Shown: positions 8,654 to 17,530, counted from the stretch's first letter. The stretch is DNA of 64,000 nt from an uncultured Anaerotignum sp. (GCA_910578425.1 CAJTQX010000009.1:9371-73370); one strand, 5' to 3'. Numbers and translations are program-made. Notes: generated from the letters alone by a model not told the origin.

Positions 8654-9907
8654 ATGATAAAAAAACCCAATTTACCCAAAATAGACAAAGCATATTTCAA
8701 AATCAGCATCTATGTTTTTATTGTTGTCGCCGCTTTGATATTATTTGAAAAAATCGTTGGCAACCTGCCAAACATCAGCGGCAGTCTGGGCACTGCATCT
8801 GTTTACCTGAAATCCCTCGGCGCGCCATTTTTCCTGGGCTTTGCTTTTGCCTATGTCATGAATCCGTTCATGAATTTTTTTGAACGGTTCCTGACAAAAG
8901 ACTTTGCCTTTTTCCGCCGGCACCATAAGCTGACGCGTATGCTTTGTATTTTAACCAACTATATCATCATCATCGGCGGCTTCATCTGGATACTGATTTA
9001 CCTGCTGCCTGAGCTGAAAGCCAGCATTGTTTCCCTGACGAGCCAACTGCCGGCTTATACGGTAGATCTGAATCAGCGGGTCCAAATATTTTTTGATGAG
9101 ATTGATTTTATCGAAAGCGAAACCGTACAGAAATATATCAATACGATAATGGACCCTATCGCGGACGCTTCGGAAGACTTCCCGAAAACGCTGGAAACCA
9201 TTGTTGGGAACCTTTATTTCTTTGGACGGGCTACTGTGAACCTTACGTTTAATCTGATAATGGCCGTTTTTATCGCTTTCTACATGTTGTATGATAAAGA
9301 AAACTTTGCACGGCAGTCCCGCAAAATCGTTTACGCGCTGAGCAGCCGGAAAGCTGCCGAACAGTTTCTTCGTACGATGAACCGAATCCATCATATTTTT
9401 CAGGATTTTATTGTAGGCAAAGCTGTTGATTCCCTGATTATCGGCATTTTGGCGTTTATCGGCTTTTCCATGCTGAAAGCACCCTTTCCGCTGGTATTGA
9501 GCCTGATTGTCGGCGTCACGAACATGATTCCTTATTTCGGTCCGTTTATCGGGGCAATTCCTGCCGCTGTTATCACCCTCCTTGCCGATCCTATCCTTGC
9601 AGTATGGGTGATTCTCTTTATACTGATTTTGCAGCAGTTTGACGGAAATTACCTCGGCCCGAAAATACTCGGCAATTCCCTTGATTTAAGCCCGCTTTGG
9701 ATCATACTGGCGGTCGTTGTCGGCGGGGCATTGTTAGGGCCTGTCGGCATGTTTATCGGCGTGCCGATACTTGCTACATTCAAGACCTTCGGCTCGGAAT
9801 TTATTTCCCGCAAGTACCAAAAAAAATACCCGGAGGATGATCCTGCCGCCGTTCCCGCTCCTTTTTTGGATGAGAACGCTCCAAAAAAGGATACAGACGC
9901 TGAATAA
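8654..9907 (+). CDS. AI-2E family (PerM/YtvI-like) membrane protein
   Basis: A 417-residue membrane protein with about eight hydrophobic helices and the family features LGAPFFLGFAFAYVMNP (about 55-71), VGVTNMIPYFGPFIGAIPA, and a C-terminal NYLGPKILG...VGMFIGVP segment. Members are described as exporters or ion antiporters and several clostridial ones are uncharacterised. The C-terminal tail (about 390-417) is polar and acidic. AGAGGTG upstream supports the ATG at 8654. It is a single-gene unit ended by a strong terminator. Confidence 0.9.
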   Translation: MIKKPNLPKIDKAYFKISIYVFIVVAALILFEKIVGNLPNISGSLGTASVYLKSLGAPFFLGFAFAYVMNPFMNFFERFLTKDFAFFRRHHKLTRMLCILTNYIIIIGGFIWILIYLLPELKASIVSLTSQLPAYTVDLNQRVQIFFDEIDFIESETVQKYINTIMDPIADASEDFPKTLETIVGNLYFFGRATVNLTFNLIMAVFIAFYMLYDKENFARQSRKIVYALSSRKAAEQFLRTMNRIHHIFQDFIVGKAVDSLIIGILAFIGFSMLKAPFPLVLSLIVGVTNMIPYFGPFIGAIPAAVITLLADPILAVWVILFILILQQFDGNYLGPKILGNSLDLSPLWIILAVVVGGALLGPVGMFIGVPILATFKTFGSEFISRKYQKKYPEDDPAAVPAPFLDENAPKKDTDAE

Positions 9908-9913
9908 GACCTG

Positions 9914-9956
9914 AAAAGCCTGAATGTACCGCTTTTGACGCACATTCAGGCTTTTT
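9914..9956. terminator. Bidirectional terminator
   Basis: AAAAGCCTGAATGT (9914-9927) pairs with ACATTCAGGCTTTT (9942-9955), a 14-bp stem with a 14-nt loop and T/A runs on both sides. It serves the AI-2E-family gene (+) and the rubrerythrin gene (-). Confidence 0.92.
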
Positions 9957-9981
9957 CCGGAACTAAAGCTTTCTTTTTATT

Positions 9982-10581
9982 TTATTTATCCGTATATGGC
10001 GCAAGCTCCAGCCGGATAAAAAATCCTCTGTCATGCTCGCAGACAGGGCATTTCTGTGGAGCTTCCTTGCCTGTAAAAATATGCCCGCAGTTCAAGCACA
10101 TCCAGGCACATTCCACATCGGAAATAAACAGCTTATTCTGCTCAATCAGGTCGGCAAGTCTGCCGAAGCGGTCGCCATGCACTTTCTCAATCTTCGCAAT
10201 CTGGTGGAAAGACGCCGCGATTTTCGGAAAGCCTTCCTCCATCGCCTTATCCCCAAACGCCTGATACACCGGGTCATGCTCCTCATATTCGTTATGCTGA
10301 GCAAAGCGCAGCAGTTCCAAAATGGACTGAGAAATATCCACAGGATAGCCGCCGTCAATCTGAATGGTTTCCCCTGCCATTTCCTTCAAATGGTTATAGA
10401 ACACTTGAGCATGTTCCTTTTCCTGATCCGCCGTAAATCGGAATACCGCCTCTACGACATGCAGTTTCTGCTCCTGCGCCTGCTGTGCCGCAAAGGTATA
10501 GCGGTTTCTTGCCTGACTTTCTCCCGCAAAGGCACGCATCAGATTCAATTTTGTTTCACTCGTTTTGAAATTCACAGCCAT
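9982..10581 (-). CDS. rbr: Rubrerythrin
   Basis: A peroxide-reducing non-haem iron protein of anaerobes. The 199 residues contain the four-helix diiron domain with paired E and ExxH motifs (FAGESQARNRY, ADQEKEHAQVF, FAQHNEYEEHD, IAKIEKVHGDRF) and a C-terminal rubredoxin-like domain with two C-x2-C pairs (CLNCGHIF and CPVCEHDRGF). The ATG at 10581 is preferred because AGGAGG lies nine bases upstream; an ATG two codons earlier is too close to it. It follows the oxidoreductase gene by about 31 bp, so it is probably cotranscribed and may protect that oxygen-sensitive enzyme. Confidence 0.96.
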   Translation of the reverse strand: MAVNFKTSETKLNLMRAFAGESQARNRYTFAAQQAQEQKLHVVEAVFRFTADQEKEHAQVFYNHLKEMAGETIQIDGGYPVDISQSILELLRFAQHNEYEEHDPVYQAFGDKAMEEGFPKIAASFHQIAKIEKVHGDRFGRLADLIEQNKLFISDVECAWMCLNCGHIFTGKEAPQKCPVCEHDRGFFIRLELAPYTDK

Positions 10582-10612
10582 TCTCATTTTCCTCCTGTTT
10601 ATTTATTTCATT

Positions 10613-12847
10613 TTACAGCATTTCATGCTCTGCTTTCGCTTTCAAAATTTCCCATCTCCGGTCGATCTCTTTCTGGATGCCCGCCGTCACGCAGGAATAA
10701 TTCGGCTTTGTCAGATGCTTTGTCCTGCCCATCATGGAAAACCACTGTTCCACACCTATCTTTTTTTCGCCCGGGTCATAGCTCAGAGAGGTATGACCCC
10801 GTTCCACTTCATACAGCGGGAAATAGCAGCAGTCTACTGCCGCTCCAATAACCTTTCGCTCCAGATTCGGCTTATCGCCCCAGTTCAGCGGGCAGGCTGA
10901 CAACGCACGGATATATGCCATACCTTCCTCTGCGGCATATGCTTTCGCTTTCGCCGCTTTTTTGATAAAGTCCAGGGGATTGGATTCCGCAACCGTTGCC
11001 ACATAGGGAATCCCTGACGCTGCCATAATCTGCGGCATATCTTTGTGGAAAAAAGGTTTCCCATACTGCTCCGGTCCCACATGGGAGGTTGAGCTTTTCG
11101 CGCCTTTCGGCGTGGAATAGGAAAGCTGATAGCCCGTATTCATATAGCCGCCGTTATCGTATTCAAACAGTATCAGCCGGTTGTTTCGGATTGCCGTCCC
11201 TAAAGCCGAGCCCATACCGATATCCATACCGCCGTCCCCGCTGACCATTACAAACGTAATTTCGCCCTCCGGGTATTCCCCGCGCTTCTGCCGCTGGCGG
11301 AACATTTCCGCAAGGCCAGTCAGCGTTGCCGCGCCGTTCTGGAACAGGTTATGCACATACGGCACCTTGAACGCCGTTTTAGGGTAGCCTGTCGTCACTA
11401 CCATGCCGCAGCCTGTCTGGAACAGCAGCACCACATTGCCCTCAATGCCGCGCAGCAAAAGGTTTACATTAACAGGGATGCCGCAGCCGGGACAAGCCCC
11501 ATGTCCGGGCGCAAGGCGTTTCGGCATGGCAGTCGTTTCGTTTATTCTGCCGCCCTGCACCTTCGCCGTCCTCTGTCCGTCTGTTCCTTCAAAAACGCAC
11601 TGTGTCAGGCCTGGCGATGCTTCTTTTTCACTGATAGGCGCGAAATATTGTTGCGTCTGCATGTTGATATCTCCGGAATATTTCCCCAGATAATCAAATT
11701 TCGGCGTATCCGCGCGATAACAGGAACGTAGCATTTCTTCCGCCTCTGATTCATAGAAATCACGCCCGCCAAGGCCGTAAATCCGGCTGAGCACGCGGCA
11801 GTCCGCGCCCTTCCCATGCTCCTGAAGCATAGCCTTCAATTCAATGGAAAGGTTGCCTCCCATCGCTCCGTAGCTGTCCTGTCTGTCACCAACCATGATG
11901 GTTTTGGCATTTTTGCAAAACTGAAACAATTCCTCCGCCGGATACGGGCGCAGTACGTTTGTTGTAAATACGCCTACCTTTTTCCCCTGCTCACGCAGCT
12001 TGTCCACAGCCACTTTCGCCGTATGATACGCCGACCCCAGCAGACAGAGCAAAACCTCTGCATCCTCCGTACAGTAGCCTTCTGCCATGCCGTACTGTCT
12101 TCCAGAAAGTTCCTCATATTCCGCAAATACCTCCGGAATCACTTTCGCCGCTTCTTCCATCGCCTGATGCAGCTGGAATTTATTATTCAGCACATCCGGC
12201 TCATTCATATAGGAACCAATGGAAACAGGATGCTCCAAATCCAGGGCGGAACACTCCGCATGGTATTCCCCGACAAAATTCCGCACGGTTTCATCCTTTT
12301 CAAACACCATGCAGCGGCGTTTCTGGTGGCTGGTAAAAAATCCGTCAAACGCCACAATGACAGGCAGCTTTACTGCTTCGGCAATTTTCAGCCCGCAAAT
12401 ATTCATGTCATAAACCGCCTGAGGCGTATTGGCAAACAGGATAATCCATCCAGCATTAAGAGTAAACATAATGTCGCTGTGGTCGCCCTTAATGCACAGA
12501 GGTCCCGAAACCGTCCGGCAGGCTACATTCATCACCATCGGGAAACGAGTGCCGGACTGCACCGGAAGCTGTTCCAGCGCGTAGAGCAGGCCGTTCGCGC
12601 TTGTTGCGTTAAACACTCTGCCGCCGCCTGTTGACGCACCGTAGCAGATACCTGCCGCGCTGTGCTCGCCTTCCGCCGGAATCATCACAATATCATGCTC
12701 CCCGTCTGCCTTCATCTGGTCGAGAAATTCAGCAATCTGCGTGGACGGTGTGATGGGGTAATAACCCATGATATGATAATTGATCTGCTTTGCTGCGAAA
12801 GCTGCCACTTCATTGCCGCTTTCAAATAATATCTTCTGCTTTTCCAT
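10613..12847 (-). CDS. 2-oxoacid:ferredoxin oxidoreductase, fused alpha-beta subunit
   Basis: A 744-residue fusion. The alpha part (about 1-400) carries YYPITPSTQIAEFL and ATSANGLLYALEQLP. The beta part (about 450-744) has the iron-sulfur HGACPGCG, QTGCGMV and the TPP-binding GDGGMDIGM...EYDNGGYMNTGYQ. It catalyses CoA-dependent oxidative decarboxylation of a 2-oxoacid with ferredoxin reduction. The NTGYQ region resembles pyruvate enzymes, but 2-ketoisovalerate or other branched substrates cannot be excluded. Its ATG overlaps the stop of the gamma-delta gene by one base (TGATG), implying translational coupling and equal dosage. Confidence 0.92.
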   Translation of the reverse strand: MEKQKILFESGNEVAAFAAKQINYHIMGYYPITPSTQIAEFLDQMKADGEHDIVMIPAEGEHSAAGICYGASTGGGRVFNATSANGLLYALEQLPVQSGTRFPMVMNVACRTVSGPLCIKGDHSDIMFTLNAGWIILFANTPQAVYDMNICGLKIAEAVKLPVIVAFDGFFTSHQKRRCMVFEKDETVRNFVGEYHAECSALDLEHPVSIGSYMNEPDVLNNKFQLHQAMEEAAKVIPEVFAEYEELSGRQYGMAEGYCTEDAEVLLCLLGSAYHTAKVAVDKLREQGKKVGVFTTNVLRPYPAEELFQFCKNAKTIMVGDRQDSYGAMGGNLSIELKAMLQEHGKGADCRVLSRIYGLGGRDFYESEAEEMLRSCYRADTPKFDYLGKYSGDINMQTQQYFAPISEKEASPGLTQCVFEGTDGQRTAKVQGGRINETTAMPKRLAPGHGACPGCGIPVNVNLLLRGIEGNVVLLFQTGCGMVVTTGYPKTAFKVPYVHNLFQNGAATLTGLAEMFRQRQKRGEYPEGEITFVMVSGDGGMDIGMGSALGTAIRNNRLILFEYDNGGYMNTGYQLSYSTPKGAKSSTSHVGPEQYGKPFFHKDMPQIMAASGIPYVATVAESNPLDFIKKAAKAKAYAAEEGMAYIRALSACPLNWGDKPNLERKVIGAAVDCCYFPLYEVERGHTSLSYDPGEKKIGVEQWFSMMGRTKHLTKPNYSCVTAGIQKEIDRRWEILKAKAEHEML

Positions 12848-13941
12848 CAGACCATCCCTCCGTCAATCCGTTTTTCTGTGAAATGAGATTCGCTCGTCAC
12901 CCACGAATTTGGACCTGCGTCCTCATATTCCAGACGATCCACAATCAAGTCCTTATTGCGGACAAACCATTTCAAATCAGGATGCTCCCGCTCCACTCCC
13001 TTCACCAGCGCGTTTGTTGGGCATACGTCAACACAACGCAGACAGCCCTTGCAATGGTGATAATCCAGCCCCGTATTCACCATTGCAGAACGCCCTTTAT
13101 ATTCGCCGGGCTTAAACTGGAACACCATATCCGGACATGTGGTGTCGCACAGACCGCAGTTGATACATTTTTCCTGCAAAAATAATGGAATATATCCCTC
13201 CCGCGATGCAGAAAGGTCATTGGAAACCGTACTGCCGATACGGGGATTTGCGCCGCCAATTGGTGCGTTGGCATAACCCCATTTGTTTTTTGCCTCCTGA
13301 TACGGAACGCGCTCGAATGTGCCGTCCTCGGGAAAAAACACAGATTTTCCTTCCTCATAGCCACGTTTCAGTCCTTCCAGGTTTTCCTGTATCAAATTCG
13401 GATATTTCTTTCCGATGGTTTCCCGCACAAGCTCCTCTGCGGCTTCAAACGGGATAAAGCCGCTTGCCTTTACGATTGCCCCCAGCATAACCATATTGAT
13501 ACGCGTTTTGGATTCCATCGCAATTTTCAGTGCGTCAATACATATCAGCTCGCCGCCGCACAGCTTCAGCCGTTTCCACATGTCCTCCGGCGAAGCGTCG
13601 GTATTCACAATGACTTTCGTTTTTTCCGTCACCCCTGCCGTCACAGGCAGCTTCCCTGCCAGTGCTTCATGGAACAGCCCCAAAATATGCGGCTCCTCTA
13701 CAGGGCTGTTAATTCCGATTTCCTGTTCCCGCGCGCTCCAGCGGATATAAGCCTTAACTGGCGAACCTCTTTTTTCTGAACCATAGCTGGAAAAACTGGC
13801 AGCATTCAGCCCCATAAACACCGCGCCCAGCTCCCCCATCATTTTCCCGCATAAATTTGCGCCAAGCCCGCCGATACTCTCCAGGCGGATTTCATAATAT
13901 CCATTTTCATTTGTTATTGGTAATTTCACTTCTTCTTGCAT
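12847..13941 (-). CDS. 2-oxoacid:ferredoxin oxidoreductase, fused gamma-delta subunit
   Basis: A 364-residue protein. Residues about 15-190 form the gamma domain (ESIGGLGANLCGKMM, SSYGSEKRGSPVKAYIR). The C-terminal third (about 245-320) is a delta-type ferredoxin domain with two [4Fe-4S] motifs, CINCGLCDTTCPD and CKGCLRCVDVCPT. It passes electrons from the alpha-beta protein to ferredoxin. GAGGAGGC precedes the ATG. With the next gene it makes a complete four-domain enzyme from two polypeptides. Confidence 0.93.
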   Translation of the reverse strand: MQEEVKLPITNENGYYEIRLESIGGLGANLCGKMMGELGAVFMGLNAASFSSYGSEKRGSPVKAYIRWSAREQEIGINSPVEEPHILGLFHEALAGKLPVTAGVTEKTKVIVNTDASPEDMWKRLKLCGGELICIDALKIAMESKTRINMVMLGAIVKASGFIPFEAAEELVRETIGKKYPNLIQENLEGLKRGYEEGKSVFFPEDGTFERVPYQEAKNKWGYANAPIGGANPRIGSTVSNDLSASREGYIPLFLQEKCINCGLCDTTCPDMVFQFKPGEYKGRSAMVNTGLDYHHCKGCLRCVDVCPTNALVKGVEREHPDLKWFVRNKDLIVDRLEYEDAGPNSWVTSESHFTEKRIDGGMV

Positions 13942-14070
13942 CGCAGCCTCCTCCTTCGCTTTTCTTCCCTATTATGGACAAAAACGGCAGGAGTATACCC
14001 GAATTTCCATTCTGACGTGATAAAATCCGGCTGGCGGCCCAAACCATTGAGAAAGGCTTTCAGACAGGGC

Positions 14071-14099
14071 TTTTCAGAGGGCTGGAAATGTGTTATAAT
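14071..14099 (+). promoter_or_regulatory. Extended -10 promoter before the small membrane protein
   Basis: TATAAT (14094-14099) is preceded by TGT, an extended -10, and by TTTTCA (14071-14076) at 17-bp spacing, a partial -35. It would start a transcript about 60 nt before the ATG at 14163, reading through the FUSC-HAD gene. Confidence 0.65.
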
Positions 14100-14162
14100 C
14101 ATCGAAACCAGCGGCAAAATAAAAACTTACACCTGTTGGTTCTATCAGAATTGGAGGATATT

Positions 14163-14366
14163 ATGGGTCTTGGCTTTTTCATGATTTTTCTGATAATCTG
14201 CGGTGCCGGAGTCTTTGCCTTCCTCTTTTTTTCTTTTGCGGGTTTTGTCTGGAAAAAAGAAAAAAAGGCTGCGGCGGCTCTGCTTGCCATTCTGGGCATG
14301 GCCTGCGCAGGTTTGGCTTTCTGGCTGGCATTTATCCTGATCGACGGGCTCCGTTATTTTTTCTGA
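14163..14366 (+). CDS. Small two-helix membrane protein, unknown function
   Basis: A 67-residue protein starting at the ATG with GGAGG six bases upstream. It is almost all membrane: helix 1 about residues 3-28, a short basic loop (WKKEKKA, 30-36), helix 2 about 37-58, and an IDGLRYFF tail. I do not recognise a family. It sits 25 bp before the FUSC-HAD fusion gene, so it may be cotranscribed and could be a small partner of that membrane protein; that is inference. Confidence 0.7.
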   Translation: MGLGFFMIFLIICGAGVFAFLFFSFAGFVWKKEKKAAAALLAILGMACAGLAFWLAFILIDGLRYFF

Positions 14367-14391
14367 TCGTTTGACAGAAAGGAAGAAAACT

Positions 14392-15735
14392 ATGTCAAAT
14401 TTCCCCAGAGTTGGAATGCGCATGATAAAAACGGCGGCGGCCGTTGCTGTCTGCCTTCTGCTTTATATTCTGCGCGGAGAGCAGGGCGTGCCTGTGTTTT
14501 CCGCAATCGCAGCGGTAATCTGTATGCAGCCTTACGTAGATAACAGTGTGCAGGTCGCGCTGAACCGAATTTTCGGTACAATTCTCGGTGCGGCGTTCGC
14601 CCTTCTGGTGCTGTATTTTATCCGTTTCATACCGGAGGAACACCGCTTATGGGAATACGCTGTCATTTCCATCGCAATCATTCCCGCGCTTTATACAACG
14701 GTGCTTTTCAAAAAAACAGGCGCATCCGCCCTTGCAGGAATTGTGCTTTTAAGCGTATGCCTTTCCCAAAGCGGCGATTCGCCCCTGACGGATGCTGTAA
14801 ACCGCTCTGTAGAAACCATCATTGGCATCCTTGTATCGCTTGGCGTGAATATTATCCATCTGCCACGGCGAAAGCAAAAAGACTTTTTCTTTGTTTCCGG
14901 TTTTGACGGTGCGCTTTACCACGAAGAAGAAGGCATGACGCCTTACTGTATCTTTGAAATGAACCAGCTCCTGCATGAAGGACTGCCCTTTACAATCGCC
15001 ACAGAACGCACACCAGCCTCCCTGCTGGCAGACCTCGGGAAACTGAATTTGCAGCTCCCTGTCATTGCGATGGATGGAGCTGTATTGTATGATGTAAATG
15101 AAAAACGCTATCTGGCATGTCATGGGCTGGAAAAGGATACCGTAGATAAAATCTGTGATTTCCTACAGGAAAAGGGTTGCCATTATTTCCTCAATGTTGT
15201 CTGGCAGGATGTTCTGCTCATCTACTACAGAGATTTCCAGAATGATGTAGAGCGTGAATTGTATGAAAACGCACGCCGCTCGCCCTACCGCAACTATGTA
15301 TATGGAGATATGCCGGAAGAAGGTATTGTGGTATATATTTTGTTGGTATTGGAAGATACAAAGGCTGACCTGCTGGAGGATGAAATCCGCAGACGGGACG
15401 AACGGAACGAGCTGCTTTTCCTGCGGGATAAATCTGAAACGCCGGAAAATTACTGCCATTTGAAAATCTACCATAAAACCGCGACAAAAGAGGATATGGT
15501 TCGGCGCATGCTGCGGGATATGCCTCAGAAAAAATGCGTAGTATTTGGCAGCAACAAAAATGATCTCTCCATGATGGAAGCGGCGGAGCTTTCTTATGCC
15601 GCACCCGAAGCTATTTCTGAGGCTGCGGAAATAGCAGATTACTGCCTGAAAGGCGGCACAGACAGCGTTGCAAGACAGATGCTGCGGCTCTATATGCCCC
15701 TGCCCTGGCAAAAACTGCCGAAGGAACTGCGTTAG
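14392..15735 (+). CDS. FUSC/ArAE-type membrane domain fused to a degenerate HAD (Cof-like) domain
   Basis: A 447-residue protein starting at the ATG after AAAGGAAG. Residues 1-155 hold about four to five membrane helices of the FUSC/aromatic acid exporter type (QPYVDNSVQVALNRIFGTILG). Residues about 163-440 follow the Cof-type HAD plan: TIATERTPASL (motif II), MDGAVLYD, a lysine in TATKEDMVRR (motif III) and VVFGSNKNDLSMM (motif IV). Motif I, normally DxDGTL, reads SGFDGAL, so the nucleophilic Asp is Gly170. Motif IV GDxxND reads GSNKND. The HAD part is therefore predicted to lack phosphatase activity and may bind a ligand or regulate transport. The stop codon abuts a palindromic element. Confidence 0.85.
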   Translation: MSNFPRVGMRMIKTAAAVAVCLLLYILRGEQGVPVFSAIAAVICMQPYVDNSVQVALNRIFGTILGAAFALLVLYFIRFIPEEHRLWEYAVISIAIIPALYTTVLFKKTGASALAGIVLLSVCLSQSGDSPLTDAVNRSVETIIGILVSLGVNIIHLPRRKQKDFFFVSGFDGALYHEEEGMTPYCIFEMNQLLHEGLPFTIATERTPASLLADLGKLNLQLPVIAMDGAVLYDVNEKRYLACHGLEKDTVDKICDFLQEKGCHYFLNVVWQDVLLIYYRDFQNDVERELYENARRSPYRNYVYGDMPEEGIVVYILLVLEDTKADLLEDEIRRRDERNELLFLRDKSETPENYCHLKIYHKTATKEDMVRRMLRDMPQKKCVVFGSNKNDLSMMEAAELSYAAPEAISEAAEIADYCLKGGTDSVARQMLRLYMPLPWQKLPKELR

Positions 15736-15860
15736 AGCCTGCTCCATATCTCAACGTGCGCAGATTGGCAAGCGGAGCTTTTGCTCTGCAAGAATTTTTA
15801 ACACAGCCAGAGCAGAAAATCAGCTGCTAAAATATATGCGGGGAGATATGAAACAGGCTC
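15735..15860. repeat. Imperfect palindromic element, about 126 bp
   Basis: The arms GAGCCTG-CTC-CATATCTC (15735-15752) and GAGATATG-AAA-CAGGCTC (15843-15860) are inverted copies, 15 of 18 positions pairing with one 3-nt bulge on each side. Smaller hairpins lie inside (GCGGAGC/GCTCTGC). It begins on the last base of the preceding stop codon. No ORF lies within. It could be a small non-autonomous element or a structured intergenic RNA. Confidence 0.6.
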
Positions 15861-15879
15861 TCAGAAAGGACGGACAGAT

Positions 15880-16599
15880 ATGGAAGAAACTCATTTATTT
15901 TCAAGAGCAGAGCTTTTGCTTGGAAAGGAAGGGCTGAAACGGCTGAAATGCGCAAGGGTCGCGGTATTCGGCATCGGTGGGGTTGGTTCTTTTGCGGCAG
16001 AGGCGTTGGCGCGCGGCGGTGTCGGGCATATCGCGCTCATAGATGGGGATATCGTCAGCCTGACGAATCTGAACCGCCAATTGATTGCCACACAGACTAC
16101 CATTGGACGGCCAAAAACGGAAGTAATGGCAGAACGCATACACAGCATTTCACCGGAAACAGAAACTGTATGCTATCCTGTTGTCTATGGAGCGGAAAAT
16201 AAAGATTTGCTGGATTTTGCATCGTATGATTACGTTATTGACGCGATAGATACCGTTACTTCCAAACTGCTTTTGATTGAACAGGCAAAGCGCGAGGGCA
16301 CGCGCATCATCAGCTGCATGGGGACAGGCAACAAGCTCGACCCAACCCGTTTCGAGGTTGCAGATATTGCGGAAACCTCCGTCTGTCCGCTGGCAAAAGT
16401 CATGCGGAAGGAATTAAAATCAAGGGGAATCAGCGGGGTAAAGGTTGTTTATTCCAAAGAACCGCCGCTCACGCCCTCCCCTTCTCCGGAAACAGGAAAA
16501 CGGCAGATTCCCGGCAGCCTTTCGTTTGTACCTCCGGTAGCAGGAATGATTCTTGCAGGCGAAGCCATAAAGGAAATCTGCGGCGTCAGGCGGGATTAA
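15880..16599 (+). CDS. tcdA: tRNA threonylcarbamoyladenosine dehydratase
   Basis: A 239-residue ThiF/MoeB-type E1-like enzyme that cyclises t6A to ct6A at position 37 of ANN-decoding tRNAs using ATP. It shows the GIGGVGSFAAEALAR nucleotide loop (about 31-45), DGDIVSLTNLNRQ (about 55-67), DAIDTVTSKLLL, and an IISCMGTGNKLDP segment typical of TcdA. The C-terminal SFVPPVAGMILAGEAIKEI closes the fold. No MoaD/ThiS-like partner lies nearby, which supports TcdA over a sulfur-transfer E1. Confidence 0.92.
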   Translation: MEETHLFSRAELLLGKEGLKRLKCARVAVFGIGGVGSFAAEALARGGVGHIALIDGDIVSLTNLNRQLIATQTTIGRPKTEVMAERIHSISPETETVCYPVVYGAENKDLLDFASYDYVIDAIDTVTSKLLLIEQAKREGTRIISCMGTGNKLDPTRFEVADIAETSVCPLAKVMRKELKSRGISGVKVVYSKEPPLTPSPSPETGKRQIPGSLSFVPPVAGMILAGEAIKEICGVRRD

Positions 16600-16638
16600 A
16601 AAAATCAGGATAACCAATATAAAGAAGGGAGAATTGCA

Positions 16639-17406
16639 ATGAGTTATTTGGATGAAGTATTTGGATTGACTGGAAAGGTCGCTATCGTAACAGGCGGCGG
16701 GCGCGGTATCGGGCAAACAGTCGCCATCGGGCTTGCAAAAGCAGGCGCAGAGGTCGTTGTCATTGCCAGAAGCAACGCGGACGAGACCATTCGTAAAATT
16801 ACCGGCGAAGGTGGAAAGTGCTATTTCGTGCGTGCAGACGTTACGAAAGAAGCCGAGGTAAACGCCGCGCTTACTGAAATCATGCAGAAATCCGGACGGA
16901 TTGACGTTGTGTTTAACAATGCCGGAATCTGCAAGCACCAGAGCACATTTGAAGCCAGCGTTGCGGATTGGCGCGAAGTTATTGATACAAACCTGACAGG
17001 AGAATACATCATGGCACGCGCTGCCGCAAAGATCATGGTGGAAAACGGCATCCATGGGAGTATCATCAATATGGCGTCCATGTCCGGCACGATCGCGAAT
17101 ATCCCTCAGTGGCAGTGTTCCTATAACGCTTCCAAAGCCGGCGTGATCCATATGACGCGTTCCCTCGCACTGGAATGGGCAGAATATGGGATACGCGTAA
17201 ACAGCCTGAGCCCAGGCTATATCGCTACGCCGATGTCCGTAGATACGCCGCAGGAACTGAAAAACGCCTGGATGCCGCTGATTCCCATGCACCGCATGGG
17301 CAGGCCGGAGGAACTTGTTCCTGCTGTGCTGTATCTGGCAAGCAGCGCGTCCGGCTATACCACCGGAAGCGATATCATCGTAGACGGCGCGTACACCTGT
17401 TTTTAA
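16639..17406 (+). CDS. Short-chain dehydrogenase/reductase (SDR)
   Basis: A 255-residue classical SDR. It has TGGGRGIG (about 18-25), NNAGI (about 93-97), catalytic Ser in NMASMSG, catalytic YNASKAG (Tyr about 161, Lys about 165), and the C-terminal ASGYTTGSDIIVDGAY. The end of beta-strand 2 reads VVIARSN with Arg rather than Asp, which usually suggests NADP(H) preference. It resembles sugar alcohol and gluconate 5-dehydrogenase-type SDRs; the substrate cannot be read from sequence. GAAGGGAG precedes the ATG, and the gene ends at its own terminator. Confidence 0.88.
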   Translation: MSYLDEVFGLTGKVAIVTGGGRGIGQTVAIGLAKAGAEVVVIARSNADETIRKITGEGGKCYFVRADVTKEAEVNAALTEIMQKSGRIDVVFNNAGICKHQSTFEASVADWREVIDTNLTGEYIMARAAAKIMVENGIHGSIINMASMSGTIANIPQWQCSYNASKAGVIHMTRSLALEWAEYGIRVNSLSPGYIATPMSVDTPQELKNAWMPLIPMHRMGRPEELVPAVLYLASSASGYTTGSDIIVDGAYTCF

Positions 17407-17415
17407 GCTCTGATT

Positions 17416-17462
17416 AAAACCAGAAAAGCTCTGTACGATTGGAGCTGTTCTGGTTTTTCTTT
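17416..17462 (+). terminator. Intrinsic terminator after the SDR gene
   Basis: AAAACCAGAA (17416-17425) pairs with TTCTGGTTTT (17448-17457), an inner AGCTC/GAGCT pair extends it, and a T-rich run follows. Confidence 0.9.
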
Positions 17463-17501
17463 TTGCAGAAGGTTTTTTCTTCCATTCCTGCCTAAAAACA
17501 T

Positions 17502-17530
17502 TTGACAGAATGCCAAACTGGTGTTAGACT
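17502..17530 (+). promoter_or_regulatory. Sigma-A-type promoter of the lysine operon
   Basis: TTGACA (17502-17507), 17-bp spacer, TAGACT (17525-17530). Transcription would begin about 15-20 nt before the lysine riboswitch. Confidence 0.82.

Noticed and set aside
13942..14070. Promoter for the oxidoreductase operon on the minus strand
   Set aside because: TATACT and CATAAT-like boxes occur but no acceptable -35 was found at 16-18 bp, so I did not call it.
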